Assembly (NCBI RefSeq): GCF_964199755.1
Contig: NC_133906.1
Location: forward strand, 9,238,001 to 9,302,000
DNA from: Larus michahellis
Lineage: Eukaryota; Chordata; Aves; Charadriiformes; Laridae
Reading direction: 5' to 3'
Length of the DNA stretch: 64,000 nucleotides
A model generated the notes under the pieces. The model was not told the DNA's origin, did not search any database, and worked only from the letters and a program-made list of their open reading frames with translations. The position numbers were made by a program, and so were the translations under genes. This document shows, piece after piece, positions 63,757-64,000 of this stretch (position 1 is its first letter; each line of letters begins with the position of its first letter).

Positions 63757-64000
63757 AAGCATAAGGGCTTTTTCTGCTCAACACCGTTAGTGTCTGAGGA
63801 AACCACTGTGGCTTCCCAGGCCGATCCGACTGGCACCCTGGCAAAGCCCACAGGAAGTTTTCATCCATCAGCAACCCAAGGCAGGACCCGTGCACCTGCA
63901 ATGCCTTCAGCCTTTGGCTGACTCCAGCCCCACGCGCAGAGGGGGCTCTCCAAGAGAAGGGGGATGCTCCTACGGACTTTATGGAAACAGGCAAAAAGTG
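63757..64000. other. Window end, no recognised feature
   Basis: The remaining 244 bp has a 90-codon minus frame that overlaps the CR1 tail at its end and is not supported as a gene. Confidence 0.5.

Noticed and set aside
59700-64000. Expected C1QTNF2 downstream of SLU7
   Set aside because: No Gly-X-Y collagen coding or C1q domain found; it is probably beyond the right edge.
1-64000. tRNA genes, rRNA, CRISPR arrays, prokaryotic operons
   Set aside because: No B-box with a cloverleaf, no spaced direct-repeat arrays and no prokaryotic gene organisation were seen.

Overview
The window looks like bird genomic DNA. It carries CR1 retroposon tails (27.6, 48.4 and 63.6 kb), two copies of an ERVL-type LTR of the kind common in bird genomes, and compact genes with typical vertebrate GT-AG introns. 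No bacterial or organellar features were seen. Gene order matches the human 5q33 block MIR146A-PTTG1-SLU7, read in reverse.

Layout. 1-14.4 kb: no recognised gene, but an isolated CpG island with a GCGGY pentamer array and an adjoining TATA-like sequence lies at 4.4-4.8 kb. 14.5 kb: the miR-146a hairpin on the minus strand. 14.6-41 kb: intergenic, with one CR1 tail, a GC-richer block at 31.6-34 kb that could hold the distant MIR146A promoter, and a damaged ERVL fragment at 34.85-35.8 kb. 41.1-45.1 kb: PTTG1 (securin), minus strand, five coding exons, with a solo LTR in one intron. 44.9-45.65 kb: the CpG-island divergent promoter shared by PTTG1 and SLU7. 45.6-58.5 kb: SLU7, plus strand, fifteen coding exons and a long 3' UTR. 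58.4-62.9 kb: a tentative small minus-strand gene convergent on SLU7. 63.6 kb: another CR1 tail.

Function. SLU7 is a second-step splicing factor, PTTG1 is the separase inhibitor destroyed at anaphase, and miR-146a is an NF-kB-induced brake on Toll/IL-1 signalling. The head-to-head PTTG1/SLU7 promoter holds two CCAAT boxes 31 bp apart followed by a CHR-like TTTAAA, which is the layout of G2/M-regulated promoters. The 3' end of SLU7 is a hairpin with AATAAA on both strands, which suggests a shared bidirectional polyadenylation site and supports a convergent gene. The gene models were read by eye from reading frames, splice sites and remembered family sequences; no alignment was run.
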